A stretch of DNA of 64,000 nt from the NCBI GenBank assembly GCA_038087035.1, contig CP051187.1, forward strand, positions 2,981,001-3,045,000. Direction: 5' to 3'. The number at the start of each line of letters is the position of its first letter. The first letter of the stretch is position 1. Positions 1 through 8,061 of this stretch are shown piece after piece. The notes below the pieces were generated by a model. It did not search any database. It was not told the origin of the DNA and saw nothing but the letters and a program-made list of their open reading frames with translations. The position numbers were made by a program, and so were the translations under genes. The stretch is from Gloeotrichia echinulata CP02 (lineage in GTDB: Bacteria; Cyanobacteriota; Cyanobacteriia; Cyanobacteriales; Nostocaceae).

Positions 1-243
1 GGAATGGAAGATCACCTGTTAGAAATCTTCGGTGGACACGATACCAAGGAAGTAATTACTAAAGGAATTTCCGCTGAATCTGACCTGAATTGGACTAAGG
101 ATGGTCAAGCAGAATTGAACAAAATTCCCGGATTTGTGCGGGGTAAAGTCAAGCGTAATACCGAGAAATTTGCTCGTGAACGTGGGTTTAAAGAAATCAA
201 CGCTGAGGTTTTGTACGCCGCCAAGGAAGCCGTCGGGGCGTAG
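1..243 (+). CDS. chlB: Light-independent protochlorophyllide reductase subunit B, C-terminal part
   Basis: The frame is open from base 1, so this is the last 80 or so residues of a gene that begins outside the window. The tail (a DLNWTKDGQAEL stretch, then IPGFVRGKVKRNTEKFAR, then LYAAKEAVGA at the end) is the C-terminal domain of ChlB. With ChlN it forms the catalytic NB protein of dark-operative protochlorophyllide reductase, which reduces ring D of protochlorophyllide in darkness. The metal-cluster and substrate residues lie upstream and cannot be checked here. The first ATG at base 4 is internal. Identification rests on recalled family sequence. Confidence 0.9.
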   Translation, partial: GMEDHLLEIFGGHDTKEVITKGISAESDLNWTKDGQAELNKIPGFVRGKVKRNTEKFARERGFKEINAEVLYAAKEAVGA

Positions 244-396
244 GTTAGTGGGTTAGTTGAAAAGATTCAGGGGTGAAGAGTTGTGTATGCTCTTTACCCT
301 AATTTTTTGTCTACATAGAAAGTTTGACAAAGATTTAAATTTGAAATATAATCATAATTAATATAAAAAGTCTTTATTAAAAAAAATATATTAAAT

Positions 397-783
397 ATGA
401 ATAATGACAAAGCGGCATTACTTGCGGCACTCTGTCAGGCTGGCATTAAGCACAGTCCAGAAAAAGTTGTGCGGATTGCCAAGCAGGATGATGGCAAAAT
501 CATATTTTTAGAAGAAGGAAAAGCTGGTAGAAGAGGCAGTGGATTAGCACATATATTAGAGCAACACCGAGAGGATTTTGCCAGACGCGGAATTTCTGAA
601 AACGAAATACCAGATGCTGTAATAGCTGCTGTGACAGAAGGAACATTTCTTGGTTATCAAGGCACGATAGAACCTCCTAGGGAAATCTATCAAATAATTT
701 TCAATGGAAAAACACAATACATAGCCGTAACTGTAGGTGATAATGGTTATATAGTCGGAGCCAATCCTGCCTCATTACCATAA
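397..783 (+). CDS. Orphan CDI/MuF-type toxin, BECR-fold nuclease domain
   Basis: A 128-residue protein that looks like a free-standing toxin tip. It has a GLAHILEQHREDF segment (conserved His and Glu), a helical part with RRGISENEIPDAV, then beta-strands IYQIIFNGKTQYIAVTV and a NGYIVGANP end. This order (H-I-x-x-H helix, strand with I-x-x-x-F-x-G, terminal G-A-N-P) is what I recall from C-terminal toxin domains of contact-dependent inhibition (CdiA) and phage MuF proteins of the barnase/EndoU/colicin/RelE superfamily. No secretion or delivery domain is attached. The gene follows an AT-rich 150-base gap and lies 82 bases ahead of a probable immunity gene. Nuclease activity is inferred from family resemblance. 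Confidence 0.55.
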   Translation: MNNDKAALLAALCQAGIKHSPEKVVRIAKQDDGKIIFLEEGKAGRRGSGLAHILEQHREDFARRGISENEIPDAVIAAVTEGTFLGYQGTIEPPREIYQIIFNGKTQYIAVTVGDNGYIVGANPASLP

Positions 784-864
784 TTCAACTTGAATAGGGT
801 GGGCAGTGCCCACCCTACCCTTAATGAGAAGGTGCAAGATGTCAGATAATTCAACTTGAATAGC
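783..864. repeat. 16-bp direct repeats flanking a palindromic repeat
   Basis: AATTCAACTTGAATAG occurs at about 783-798 and again at 849-864, itself nearly palindromic (TTCAA-C-TTGAA). Between them lies a GGTGGGCA/TGCCCACC palindrome. The unit separates the toxin and immunity genes; it looks like a small palindromic insertion that duplicated part of its target, or a regulatory hairpin. Confidence 0.5.
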
Positions 865-865
865 T

Positions 866-1225
866 ATGGCAATAAAGATTAAACTGATGGCTGATTATGG
901 ATGCGACCCTTTATGGTGGGCAGATGCTGATAAAGTGGGTAACATCGATCCAGGAAAACTACCCCTAAGTCAAGAAACCATTAGCCGCTTGCAAAAATGG
1001 GCATCTGCTTATAATGCAACCTTAAATTGGCAAGATCCCGCTAACTCGCCAGGGTTCCTCAATGAAGCAGCTGAAGCCGCTTTTGAAGCAGAAGGTATTA
1101 GCTTGTGGAAGCAACTGCACAAAGAACTTGCAGGTAATTATAAAGTTGTTTATTTCAGTGAACCATTAGGTAAAGTTTTTACTGATACTAGCGAATTGGA
1201 AGTTTTACGCACTCAAAATGCCTGA
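866..1225 (+). CDS. Probable immunity protein paired with the upstream BECR toxin
   Basis: A 119-residue acidic protein. It begins with IKLMADYGCDPLWW, has a GNIDPGKLPLS segment and a WASAYNATLNWQDP segment, and ends with a KVVYFSEP strand. I recall this architecture from small proteins encoded directly after CdiA-CT or polymorphic-toxin tips, where they act as cognate immunity proteins. Its position (82 bases downstream, same strand) fits that role: it would bind and neutralise the 397-783 product. Members also occur as lone genes, so pairing is inferred from context. Confidence 0.5.
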   Translation: MAIKIKLMADYGCDPLWWADADKVGNIDPGKLPLSQETISRLQKWASAYNATLNWQDPANSPGFLNEAAEAAFEAEGISLWKQLHKELAGNYKVVYFSEPLGKVFTDTSELEVLRTQNA

Positions 1226-1295
1226 TTCCTTTCTGATTTCAGTATTCAGCAATCTTCAACTGCTGCAAAGTTTGCTGAAGATATTGATCATAATG

Positions 1296-1421
1296 CAATA
1301 CAGTTCAGTTAGACTCAAATGGTATACAGTGTAGGGGCACGGCATCCAAAATCTTTTCTTCTAATGACAATTTTATTCGTGCCGTGCCCCTACGACAATT
1401 TTCCTTAACCGAACTGTATTG
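1296..1421. mobile_element. MITE with 10-bp target duplication
   Basis: The 126-bp segment begins CAATACAGTTCAGTTA and ends with TAACCGAACTGTATTG, an inverted terminal repeat. It contains an inner inverted pair (GTAGGGGCACGGC ... GCCGTGCCCCTAC). GATCATAATG lies immediately outside both ends (1286-1295 and 1422-1431), a perfect 10-bp duplication. It carries no ORF. The rest of the 1226-1495 gap holds only a GGGGCGCAAAG/CCTTGCGCCCC palindrome at 1431-1455. Confidence 0.65.
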
Positions 1422-1495
1422 GATCATAATGGGGCGCAAAGCCTTGCGCCCCTACATCGTGGTCTATTTACCCAAAGTTGGTGTGAGTTGATCAA

Positions 1496-3886
1496 TTATA
1501 TGACTTCGACAAACACGCCGCTGCGGGCATACTGTTCTTCTTCAGGAGTAAAGTAGGGAGTTTGATCGACAATTTGCGGCTCAAAGCAGTAGGTTTGCTG
1601 CAGAAATTGTCCGGCGATCGCTGCTGTTTCCAACTCTTTGATATAATCTTCAGCTAGGATACATGCCTCCCTGATGCCTTCGACATCCCCTTTCGCCACC
1701 AGCTTTTGCAGGGTTGCTCTGACCCCTGCCAGCCGCGATGCTGGTTTGATAATGCCATAGAGGCGGTATAATCGGTCAACGGAGATGCTCAGGTGTTTGA
1801 GTGCTTTGCTTCTTGCCAATTCGGAGTCGAGACTGGGCCAGTAGCGGGTAGTGTAAAAGGCTTTTTCATCCTTATGATACCACTCCTCGGAGCGGGCTAT
1901 CGATGAGGAGACGGTGTTGTGTAGTTTCCAGAAAAATAACCGCAGGGCTGGACCATCCACAACTGTAGACAGTTTGGCTTCCATCGACACCTCAAAGTTG
2001 GAAAGTTGCGGGTCGCGTCCCAGCAAAAGATACTCCACCGGGTACATGTCCACCTCTTTGTTTTGCACTACATACATATTCAGGTGGTGGCGACAGTAAG
2101 GGCAGGGGTACATGCTAGCAAATAGTTTAAAGAAGTCTTTGAAAACTGCTACGAGAACTTTTTGCTTTGCATCTGGCTTGGTACAGACAATTTCCGCCGT
2201 GGTGTGGAAAAATCGCCAGACGGCAGGGCCGATATAATAGGGGAAGCTGACGCGCATCTGGGCATCCTTCACATCACTCCGTCCCAAATAGACATCAAGG
2301 AATGCTACATACTGCGATAGCGCCCCTGACTCCCGCCCAAACTCTTGACGTTCGCGCCGTTTTTGCACTCCATTGAGATAGTGATGTGTCAAACGCCATG
2401 CTTGCTTGATAGCCAGCTGTTGTTTGGCAGTACATTGAGAAAAGTTCTGTACCACATCCGCTCCATAGCGGTCAAATTCTCCCACTGCTTTGGTATCTTC
2501 ATACCACTGAGCCAAAGCCCCTTGGTCAGGTACGGTATTATTTTGAATATCTGCAGCCGTGTTAACACTGAAAGCTGCGAGGAGTTTTGGCATGAAATCT
2601 TCATACCAATAAGCTACCGGCATCATCGCACCAGATATTTCTTCGGAAGCATCCGAGAGGATGACGCGGTGCCACTGCTGGAGGTAATCTTTGGGATCGC
2701 CTGGTGATTTAGCTGGAGGTGGGGTAAGCTCTGTATTCAGTTCCATCTGTCGCAGGCGGTTGAGTTCGTTGATGGCCAGTACACCGCCAGCAATATCACG
2801 GAAGCTGAAGTGCTTTTTCTTCAAAGTAATCGCGAACTCGACCCCCGCTGCAAACTTTTCTTTGACAGAGGTTGATTTACGGCGTGCTTCCTGCATCGCT
2901 TGATCTTCAGCCAGCATCTGGGGGGTTTTTTCGATAGTATTCCAATTCTTGATGCGGTCTTCGAGTCGGGTATATTCTTGTTTTATTGATTCAACGACTG
3001 CATCTAGCAAGGGGTGACAAGCTGTTTCTACGATATCTAAGCCTTTGTACAATGCGATCGCTTGCTGAATGAACTGCACAAAGTCGGTAATTTTGTAGGG
3101 TAGGTTTCTCACGCGCAGGTGGGTTTCATGGTTGGCTGAGAAACTTTCACGAAAGCTGCGGTAGGCGGCTCCCTGAATTAGGCGGAATAAACCAATCTGC
3201 ATTTGCAGGGGGGAAGTGGCGCGTTCTTTTTGGTCTTGTGGGTGTTGGGCGAGCAGTTCTTTGAGTCGCACTACTTCTGGATTCTCGTCCTTAATTTCCT
3301 CTGTTGGAGATATGATATTTGATACAGTGGGTGCTTCAGCCGCCGCTGTGTCTGAGGTGACGGTGGGTGGATTTGCTGGGGAACTAGTAAAACAAATGGA
3401 TGAATCTTTATAGCCGGTGGTGATTTCTGACTCTTCTGGAACCAGTTTCATGAACTCTTTAAAGTCAATTGAGCCATCGCCATCGTGATCGACTTCTTTA
3501 ATCATCTCATCAAGTTCTGCATCCGTCAGCCCAAACTGACTCATAACGCTGCGGAGCTCGTTTGTGGTAATTTGACCGCTACCGTCTTCATCAAACACGC
3601 TGAATGCCAATTTGAGACGGCTTTGGCGATCGCCTTGGACGGACACCATCAGGGTTTTGAATTCTTCAAAATCAATACTGCCTGATAAGTCCACGTCTAC
3701 TTCTTTAATCATATCTCGTAAATCGGTGTCACTAGGACTTTGCCCTAGCGATCGCATTACTTGACCCAATTCACTTGCTGAGATGACACCGCTACCGTCG
3801 GTATCAAATACTTTGAACGCTTCCCACAGCTTTGCTACTTCTTCTTCAGTCATGACTTTTTTTTCTAATTCTACAGTGGACATCAA
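1496..3886 (-). CDS. Calmodulin-like EF-hand protein fused to an Erv/ALR-like CxxC domain
   Basis: A 796-residue protein. Residues 1-150 hold four canonical 12-residue EF-hand loops at 28-39, 64-75, 99-110 and 133-144, each with D-x-D-x-(S/D)-G and a closing Glu, in the paired-lobe spacing of eukaryotic calmodulin. Residues about 230-540 are helical and unrecognised. Near 560 comes GPAVWRFFHTTAE, then YPCPYCRHHL with Cys595 and Cys598, then FFWKLHNTV around 660. This series (W-x-x-x-H, C-x-x-C, H-N-x-V) is the signature of FAD-dependent Erv1/ALR sulfhydryl oxidases. Ca2+-controlled disulfide formation is therefore plausible but inferred. No signal peptide is visible. A palindromic repeat lies downstream, and the upstream gap holds a MITE-like element. 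Confidence 0.75.
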   Translation of the reverse strand: MMSTVELEKKVMTEEEVAKLWEAFKVFDTDGSGVISASELGQVMRSLGQSPSDTDLRDMIKEVDVDLSGSIDFEEFKTLMVSVQGDRQSRLKLAFSVFDEDGSGQITTNELRSVMSQFGLTDAELDEMIKEVDHDGDGSIDFKEFMKLVPEESEITTGYKDSSICFTSSPANPPTVTSDTAAAEAPTVSNIISPTEEIKDENPEVVRLKELLAQHPQDQKERATSPLQMQIGLFRLIQGAAYRSFRESFSANHETHLRVRNLPYKITDFVQFIQQAIALYKGLDIVETACHPLLDAVVESIKQEYTRLEDRIKNWNTIEKTPQMLAEDQAMQEARRKSTSVKEKFAAGVEFAITLKKKHFSFRDIAGGVLAINELNRLRQMELNTELTPPPAKSPGDPKDYLQQWHRVILSDASEEISGAMMPVAYWYEDFMPKLLAAFSVNTAADIQNNTVPDQGALAQWYEDTKAVGEFDRYGADVVQNFSQCTAKQQLAIKQAWRLTHHYLNGVQKRRERQEFGRESGALSQYVAFLDVYLGRSDVKDAQMRVSFPYYIGPAVWRFFHTTAEIVCTKPDAKQKVLVAVFKDFFKLFASMYPCPYCRHHLNMYVVQNKEVDMYPVEYLLLGRDPQLSNFEVSMEAKLSTVVDGPALRLFFWKLHNTVSSSIARSEEWYHKDEKAFYTTRYWPSLDSELARSKALKHLSISVDRLYRLYGIIKPASRLAGVRATLQKLVAKGDVEGIREACILAEDYIKELETAAIAGQFLQQTYCFEPQIVDQTPYFTPEEEQYARSGVFVEVI

Positions 3887-4195
3887 TTCATTCTCCCGAT
3901 TTTTTAACTAGACGTGTCATAGATATCCCCTGTTGACTGCAGTCAGAGAGCCGTATGTGCAAGCAGCTTGTCATCAGACGTTACTAGGTGAAAAGTAGCG
4001 TCATAGTGATTGTATTACAGCAATTTTCACCCAATAACCACAGATCTTCGTAGGGGCGCAAGGCCTTGCGCCCCAAAAGCGTGGTCTATTTACCTGAAAA
4101 TGGCTGTAAGATAGGCTTCTGGTTGCGATGGTCTAGGACTTACGCATCTCTTAACACTGGCCATTATTTGGCACAATTCCGAGGAAAATTATGAC
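3887..4195. other. Intergenic region with a MITE-like palindrome
   Basis: It separates the divergent EF-hand/Erv-like and AAA ATPase genes, so both promoters should lie here. The only clear structure is the element at 4015-4109. A GAGGA ribosome binding motif lies shortly before the ATPase ATG at 4196. Confidence 0.5.
4015..4109. mobile_element. MITE-like element, about 95 bp
   Basis: It starts TTACAGCAATTTTCA and ends TGAAAATGGCTGTAA, inverted terminal repeats with one or two mismatches. The centre carries the palindrome with arms GGGGCGCAAGG and CCTTGCGCCCC. A related half (GTGGTCTA ... AAACTGCTGTAA) is seen at 48123-48153, and CGTGGTCTATTTACC recurs at about 1458. Confidence 0.5.
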
Positions 4196-5509
4196 ATGAA
4201 CGCCATGCTGACCGAATTTACTCTGGCAAATTTCAAAAGTTACAGTACCAGCCGCTTACCTCTCGGATCGCTGACTGTACTAATCGGAGCCAATGCTTCA
4301 GGTAAAAGTAACGCCCTTGAAGGTTTGCGCTTTCTGTCGTGGCTAGCACAAGGGCAAAAACTATCCAGCATTCAATATGCGGTGAATAGTGCAGAGCGCG
4401 TTGTACGCGGTCGAGTAAATGACTTGTGCCATCGGGGAGAGTCAAATTTTACCATTGGTTGCCGTTTAGACTCCCCAGACTGGAACCAACTTGATATAAC
4501 CCTGAATGTGCGTGACGGAGAACTGCACATCAGTAGTGAGCGAATCGTTGGCTCGACAAGTCAAGTCCCGCTATATGACCTAGATCAGCCTTCTCAAGGA
4601 GTAGGGACGGATGTTGGTGTCGCATATAATAACTTTAAAAAGGGGAAGAACAAGCCACTAGTAAAGTGCAGCGATCAGATGGCTATATTCGTGCAATTAG
4701 ACACCCCTGCCCATTTTGATCCAAAGTACCCCAAATCCCAAAAGATAATTCCTGATACCGTCCGCGAATATCAACGAGTTTTAAAGAACATCCTGTTTCT
4801 AGATCCCGTCCCCGCCAGAATGCGCGAGTACAGCTTCAAATCTGATAAGCGATTACAAGAAGATGGTACCAATCTTTCCAGCGTCCTGTATCGCTTGTGG
4901 GAGAACCAAGCCGAAAATCAACAGGCAATTCTCAACTTTATCCAGAGTCTACCAGAACAGGCTATAGATGGGCTTGATTTCCTTTTCGGCCCACGGGATG
5001 AAGTCATGGTGCGACTAGCAGAAACCTTTGGCAATACCCGTCGCAATTGTGAGGCGGCATTATTATCCGATGGCACTTTGCGGGTGTTAGCTATAGCAGC
5101 AGCTATGCTATCGGCAACCGAAGGAAGTTTAGTGGTAATCGAGGAAATTGACAATGGGGTTCATCCCAACCGCGCTAAACATCTACTCGCCAGCATCCGG
5201 GATATTGCCGAGCAGCGGAAATTGCGGGTGCTGCTTTCTACCCACAACCCAGCCTTAATGGATGCCTTACCCGATGCGGCTCTCGGTGATGTAGTGTTTT
5301 GTTTCCGCAATCCAGAGTCAGGAGATAGCCGCCTTGTAAGGCTTGGGGAGATGTACGATTTCCCCAGTCTGATATCTCAGGGGCCCCTCGGTCAACTGGT
5401 AACTGCTGGGGTAGTGGATCGGTTTGTTAAGTCGCCGCATACACCTGAAGACAGAAAACAGCAAGCTATGGAATGGCTGTCTCGTTTGCAGGAGTACGGC
5501 AATGAGTAG
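4196..5509 (+). CDS. AAA family ATPase (OLD/AAA15-like)
   Basis: A 437-residue ABC-like AAA ATPase. It starts with LTEFTLANFKSY, typical of the RecF/SMC-like N-terminus, and has Walker A GANASGKSN near residue 35. An LLSDGTLRVLAIAAAML signature segment is followed by Walker B LVVIEEIDNGVHP and an STHNP switch. Proteins of this kind commonly sit beside small nucleases or PIN proteins in presumed defence or stress modules. Here the stop overlaps the start of a truncated PIN gene by 8 bases, so the pair was an operon. ATG 4196 follows a GAGGA motif. The ATPase looks intact, but its partner is not. Confidence 0.75.
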   Translation: MNAMLTEFTLANFKSYSTSRLPLGSLTVLIGANASGKSNALEGLRFLSWLAQGQKLSSIQYAVNSAERVVRGRVNDLCHRGESNFTIGCRLDSPDWNQLDITLNVRDGELHISSERIVGSTSQVPLYDLDQPSQGVGTDVGVAYNNFKKGKNKPLVKCSDQMAIFVQLDTPAHFDPKYPKSQKIIPDTVREYQRVLKNILFLDPVPARMREYSFKSDKRLQEDGTNLSSVLYRLWENQAENQQAILNFIQSLPEQAIDGLDFLFGPRDEVMVRLAETFGNTRRNCEAALLSDGTLRVLAIAAAMLSATEGSLVVIEEIDNGVHPNRAKHLLASIRDIAEQRKLRVLLSTHNPALMDALPDAALGDVVFCFRNPESGDSRLVRLGEMYDFPSLISQGPLGQLVTAGVVDRFVKSPHTPEDRKQQAMEWLSRLQEYGNE

Positions 5510-5585
5510 TATCTGCCTGATAGATACCAGCATATTCCTCGAAATACTCAACGTCCCCAACTATAATCCAATACGTTTCAGTTAA
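5502..5585 (+). pseudogene. N-terminal remnant of a PIN-domain-like protein
   Basis: ATG 5502 overlaps the AAA ATPase stop and opens MSSICLIDTSIFLEILNVPN, then halts after 27 codons. The I-C-L-I-D-T-S-I-F start with the first acidic residue is the hallmark of PIN-like ribonucleases that follow AAA15-type ATPases. The remaining 100-plus residues and the other acidic residues are missing. A MITE begins three bases after the stop. Confidence 0.6.
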
Positions 5586-5587
5586 GG

Positions 5588-5699
5588 CTAGTAGTCTGTC
5601 AATTTTGTTTTGAGGGATTTTTGGTAGTGTGAGCGTCTCGCTCACGCGGGCAAGATGCCCGCACTACAGTCCATCATTTTTATCTTGACATAGTAATAG
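5588..5699. mobile_element. 112-bp MITE, copy 1
   Basis: Ends are CTAGTAGTCTGTCAA and TTGACATAGTAATAG (imperfect inverted repeats). The interior holds a GTGAGCG/CGCTCAC hairpin and a GCGGGCA/TGCCCGC hairpin. An almost identical copy of exactly the same length lies in inverse orientation at 53767-53878. No ORF. Confidence 0.75.
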
Positions 5700-5796
5700 A
5701 ACTATGAGTCAAAGTCAATTTTTTTAACTAACCGCAGAGGCGCCCCAGGGCACAGAGAGAAGAAATAAATGCTTAACTGAACTGTTTCGAGCTATA

Positions 5797-7440
5797 TTAA
5801 CCTTCAGAAATTGGCGAAGGGAGTAAATCAAGGTAGGTGTTTTTGAAATGGCGGAAGATTTCTTGATAAATTTGGCTCTTGACTCGTTCGCCCCTTTTCC
5901 CATCTTCTAGTTTAATATCATCCACAAAAAATGAAATATTAAATTCAATAAAAAAGTCCGACTCATCATTATGATTCATGGCTACCATCCTCACTTGTGG
6001 TTCTTGCCATTTTTTGCGTGGTACTTTCAACTTTTCTTTAATCCATTTAATTAAATCTAAGACATAATCATCTAAGCGCGTTTCCTCAGCTTTAGGGTTC
6101 GATATTTTTTGAGACAATCGTTGCACTCTGCGTGTTAATAAATTAATCTTCCGCTCCCATTCCTCTGCAATTAAGTTTTGATCTTCATCTAGTAAATTTG
6201 GATCTTTGATCCAAACGCGATACCACTGGCGAATTAACTCAATTAGTCCCTCTTCATTATTTTCCTCAAAATTAAATACGGTGCGGTTGTTAATGGTTTC
6301 TTCAACTAATTGAAAACCAATAAGTTCTAATACACCTTGATATTCTTGTTGGACATTTTCTATTTCGTCTACTGTTAACCCCCCTTTTTCAGCAAACTGC
6401 ATCGTTGCAACTAAAGCTTCTAGAGATTGTTCAATCTCTTCTAATTTCAAATTAACTTCCTGTTCAGCTAATACCTTTAATTTTCCAATTTTTTGTTGTT
6501 CTACAAGATTAGGATCGCTATCTTCGTAGATATAGTATTCATCCATGACCTCTAGTTTTATATCGATATCCCCTAGTGTATCAGGATGAGCCAAGACAAT
6601 TTCTTCTATCAGCTTTTTGGAATCATCAAACTCACATTCAGTGGGAATCTCTATCTTTATAGATTGTGAATAAAAAGTTGTAGGACGACTCAAGTTAGTG
6701 ATTTTTTGTCCCTGTAATACACTATTGGGAATATAAACATCGCAATGATTACTAAATATATATACCTGAGTTACCCTAATACCAATCTGGCGTAGCATCC
6801 CGATGGAACCATCTTCTAGAAGCAAGATATCACCAAATTGAAAAGGTGTATCAATAAGTAAAACAATTCCACTAAAGAAATTAGCTAAAATATCTTGAAG
6901 TGCAAAACCAAGCACAAAAGTAGCACCGCCAAGCGCTACCCAAATTCCACTTAAACTCACCCCAAAGGAACTGAGAATAAAAGCTGCACCAGCGATGTAT
7001 ATCAGCACAGGAACAACTGCTGACAGAATGGGAAGCAATACGTCATCCCACATGACTTCACTTTGTCGAGTGTATACTTTGAGGTAGTAGATAAAAACTT
7101 CATTAAAAAGTTGAACAGCCCAATAACTACCTACTATAATTAGACTGACTATGAAAATGTGATCAATTACTGAAAAAAAACCTACAGTAGCTAACTTTCC
7201 TAAAGCAACTTTTAGGCTGATTTTCATGCTGAGGATAGCAAAGATGAACAGAATAGGATAGGCGCAAACATTTAAAGCAACGAAGGCAATATCCTTTTCA
7301 AATTCTCGAAAAATCGGGCGCAAGATGTAAAACAATATTATATATAACAGCGCAGTTCCTAGAGCCGTTATTAGTAACCCGTACAGGAGCAAAGTCTCTG
7401 TATTCAGTTGGGAAAATTGATGTAAAATGTTTTGTAACAT
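5797..7440 (-). CDS. MscS-family mechanosensitive channel-like protein
   Basis: A 547-residue membrane protein. Several hydrophobic helices in the first 190 residues are followed by the MscS core: ALGGATFVLGFALQDILANF (pore-lining helix and its junction), FSGIVLLIDTPFQFGDIL, then the beta domain with VYIPNSVLQGQKITNLSR. A long charged cytoplasmic part follows, with coiled-coil-like EQEVNLKLEEIEQSLEAL, and is larger than in small MscS. The family opens under membrane tension to release osmolytes; some members signal instead. It lies downstream of the partner-switch genes on the same strand, but 108 bases separate it from the STAS gene, so co-transcription is uncertain. Confidence 0.85.
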   Translation of the reverse strand: MLQNILHQFSQLNTETLLLYGLLITALGTALLYIILFYILRPIFREFEKDIAFVALNVCAYPILFIFAILSMKISLKVALGKLATVGFFSVIDHIFIVSLIIVGSYWAVQLFNEVFIYYLKVYTRQSEVMWDDVLLPILSAVVPVLIYIAGAAFILSSFGVSLSGIWVALGGATFVLGFALQDILANFFSGIVLLIDTPFQFGDILLLEDGSIGMLRQIGIRVTQVYIFSNHCDVYIPNSVLQGQKITNLSRPTTFYSQSIKIEIPTECEFDDSKKLIEEIVLAHPDTLGDIDIKLEVMDEYYIYEDSDPNLVEQQKIGKLKVLAEQEVNLKLEEIEQSLEALVATMQFAEKGGLTVDEIENVQQEYQGVLELIGFQLVEETINNRTVFNFEENNEEGLIELIRQWYRVWIKDPNLLDEDQNLIAEEWERKINLLTRRVQRLSQKISNPKAEETRLDDYVLDLIKWIKEKLKVPRKKWQEPQVRMVAMNHNDESDFFIEFNISFFVDDIKLEDGKRGERVKSQIYQEIFRHFKNTYLDLLPSPISEG

Positions 7441-7548
7441 ATTGTATATAGTATTATATTGTATAATAGATATTGACGAACCGAAAATAGGTAAAGGTTT
7501 ACCCTAATGATATGCCTAGTTTTCAGAATTTCCGATTCCCTGTTTACT

Positions 7549-7902
7549 TTATTCAATTACCAGCTTTAAACCTGGAAGCAATCGCTCTAAATTTTTCAAG
7601 GATTTATTTTGCCAAGGAACTTTTCTGGAACCTAAAACTACTAATTGAGTCCCTTTCTTTTTCCGCATTCCTAAAACAAACTTAGATAACATACTAATAC
7701 CTGAACTGTTGAGAAAGGCTAATTCTTTCAGGTTCAATGTTATGCTTGGAAGTGCTAAATCAGCTACTTGATTAAGCAAATTTACTATAGGCTCATAATC
7801 CTTTGGTCCACCTAGACTGATTTCTCCTTTAAAGTCAACTATCGCAGATGTTGAATTGTATTGAACTTGATAGTCATCGCCTTGAACTTCTTGAGTAGCC
7901 AT
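7549..7902 (-). CDS. STAS-domain anti-sigma factor antagonist-like protein (HmpV/RsbV type)
   Basis: A 117-residue single STAS domain: strand SAIVDFKGEISL, helix, strand SITLNLKELAFLNSSGIS, helix, C-terminal GLKLVIE. In RsbV/SpoIIAA proteins the Ser in the (D/N)-S-(S/T)-G loop is phosphorylated by the cognate kinase; here that is Ser66 or Ser67 in FLNSSG. The neighbours upstream on the same strand are a histidine-kinase-fold ATPase and a PP2C phosphatase, so all three parts of a partner switch are present. In Nostoc punctiforme the HmpUVW switch controls hormogonia. This may be the equivalent, but orthology is not proven. Confidence 0.75.
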   Translation of the reverse strand: MATQEVQGDDYQVQYNSTSAIVDFKGEISLGGPKDYEPIVNLLNQVADLALPSITLNLKELAFLNSSGISMLSKFVLGMRKKKGTQLVVLGSRKVPWQNKSLKNLERLLPGLKLVIE

Positions 7903-7968
7903 AGGTTATTTGGATTTTTTTGAGATCTAAAACTTAATTATTAACGTAAGTTGCAAGTTAGATCAAGT

Positions 7969-8034
7969 AGGGTGCGTCAGATACCGAAAATTAGTAACCT
8001 TATCCGAAAATTAAGCATTCTGACGCACCCTACG
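7969..8034. repeat. Inverted repeat TAGGGTGCGTCAG
   Basis: Arms TAGGGTGCGTCAG and CTGACGCACCCTA enclose about 40 bases between the STAS and kinase genes. A single arm GTAGGGTGCGTCA recurs at 8725. It could be a transposon-derived palindrome or an attenuating hairpin within the operon. Confidence 0.5.
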
Positions 8035-8061
8035 GGCTTAATTATTACAAATAATACCAAA

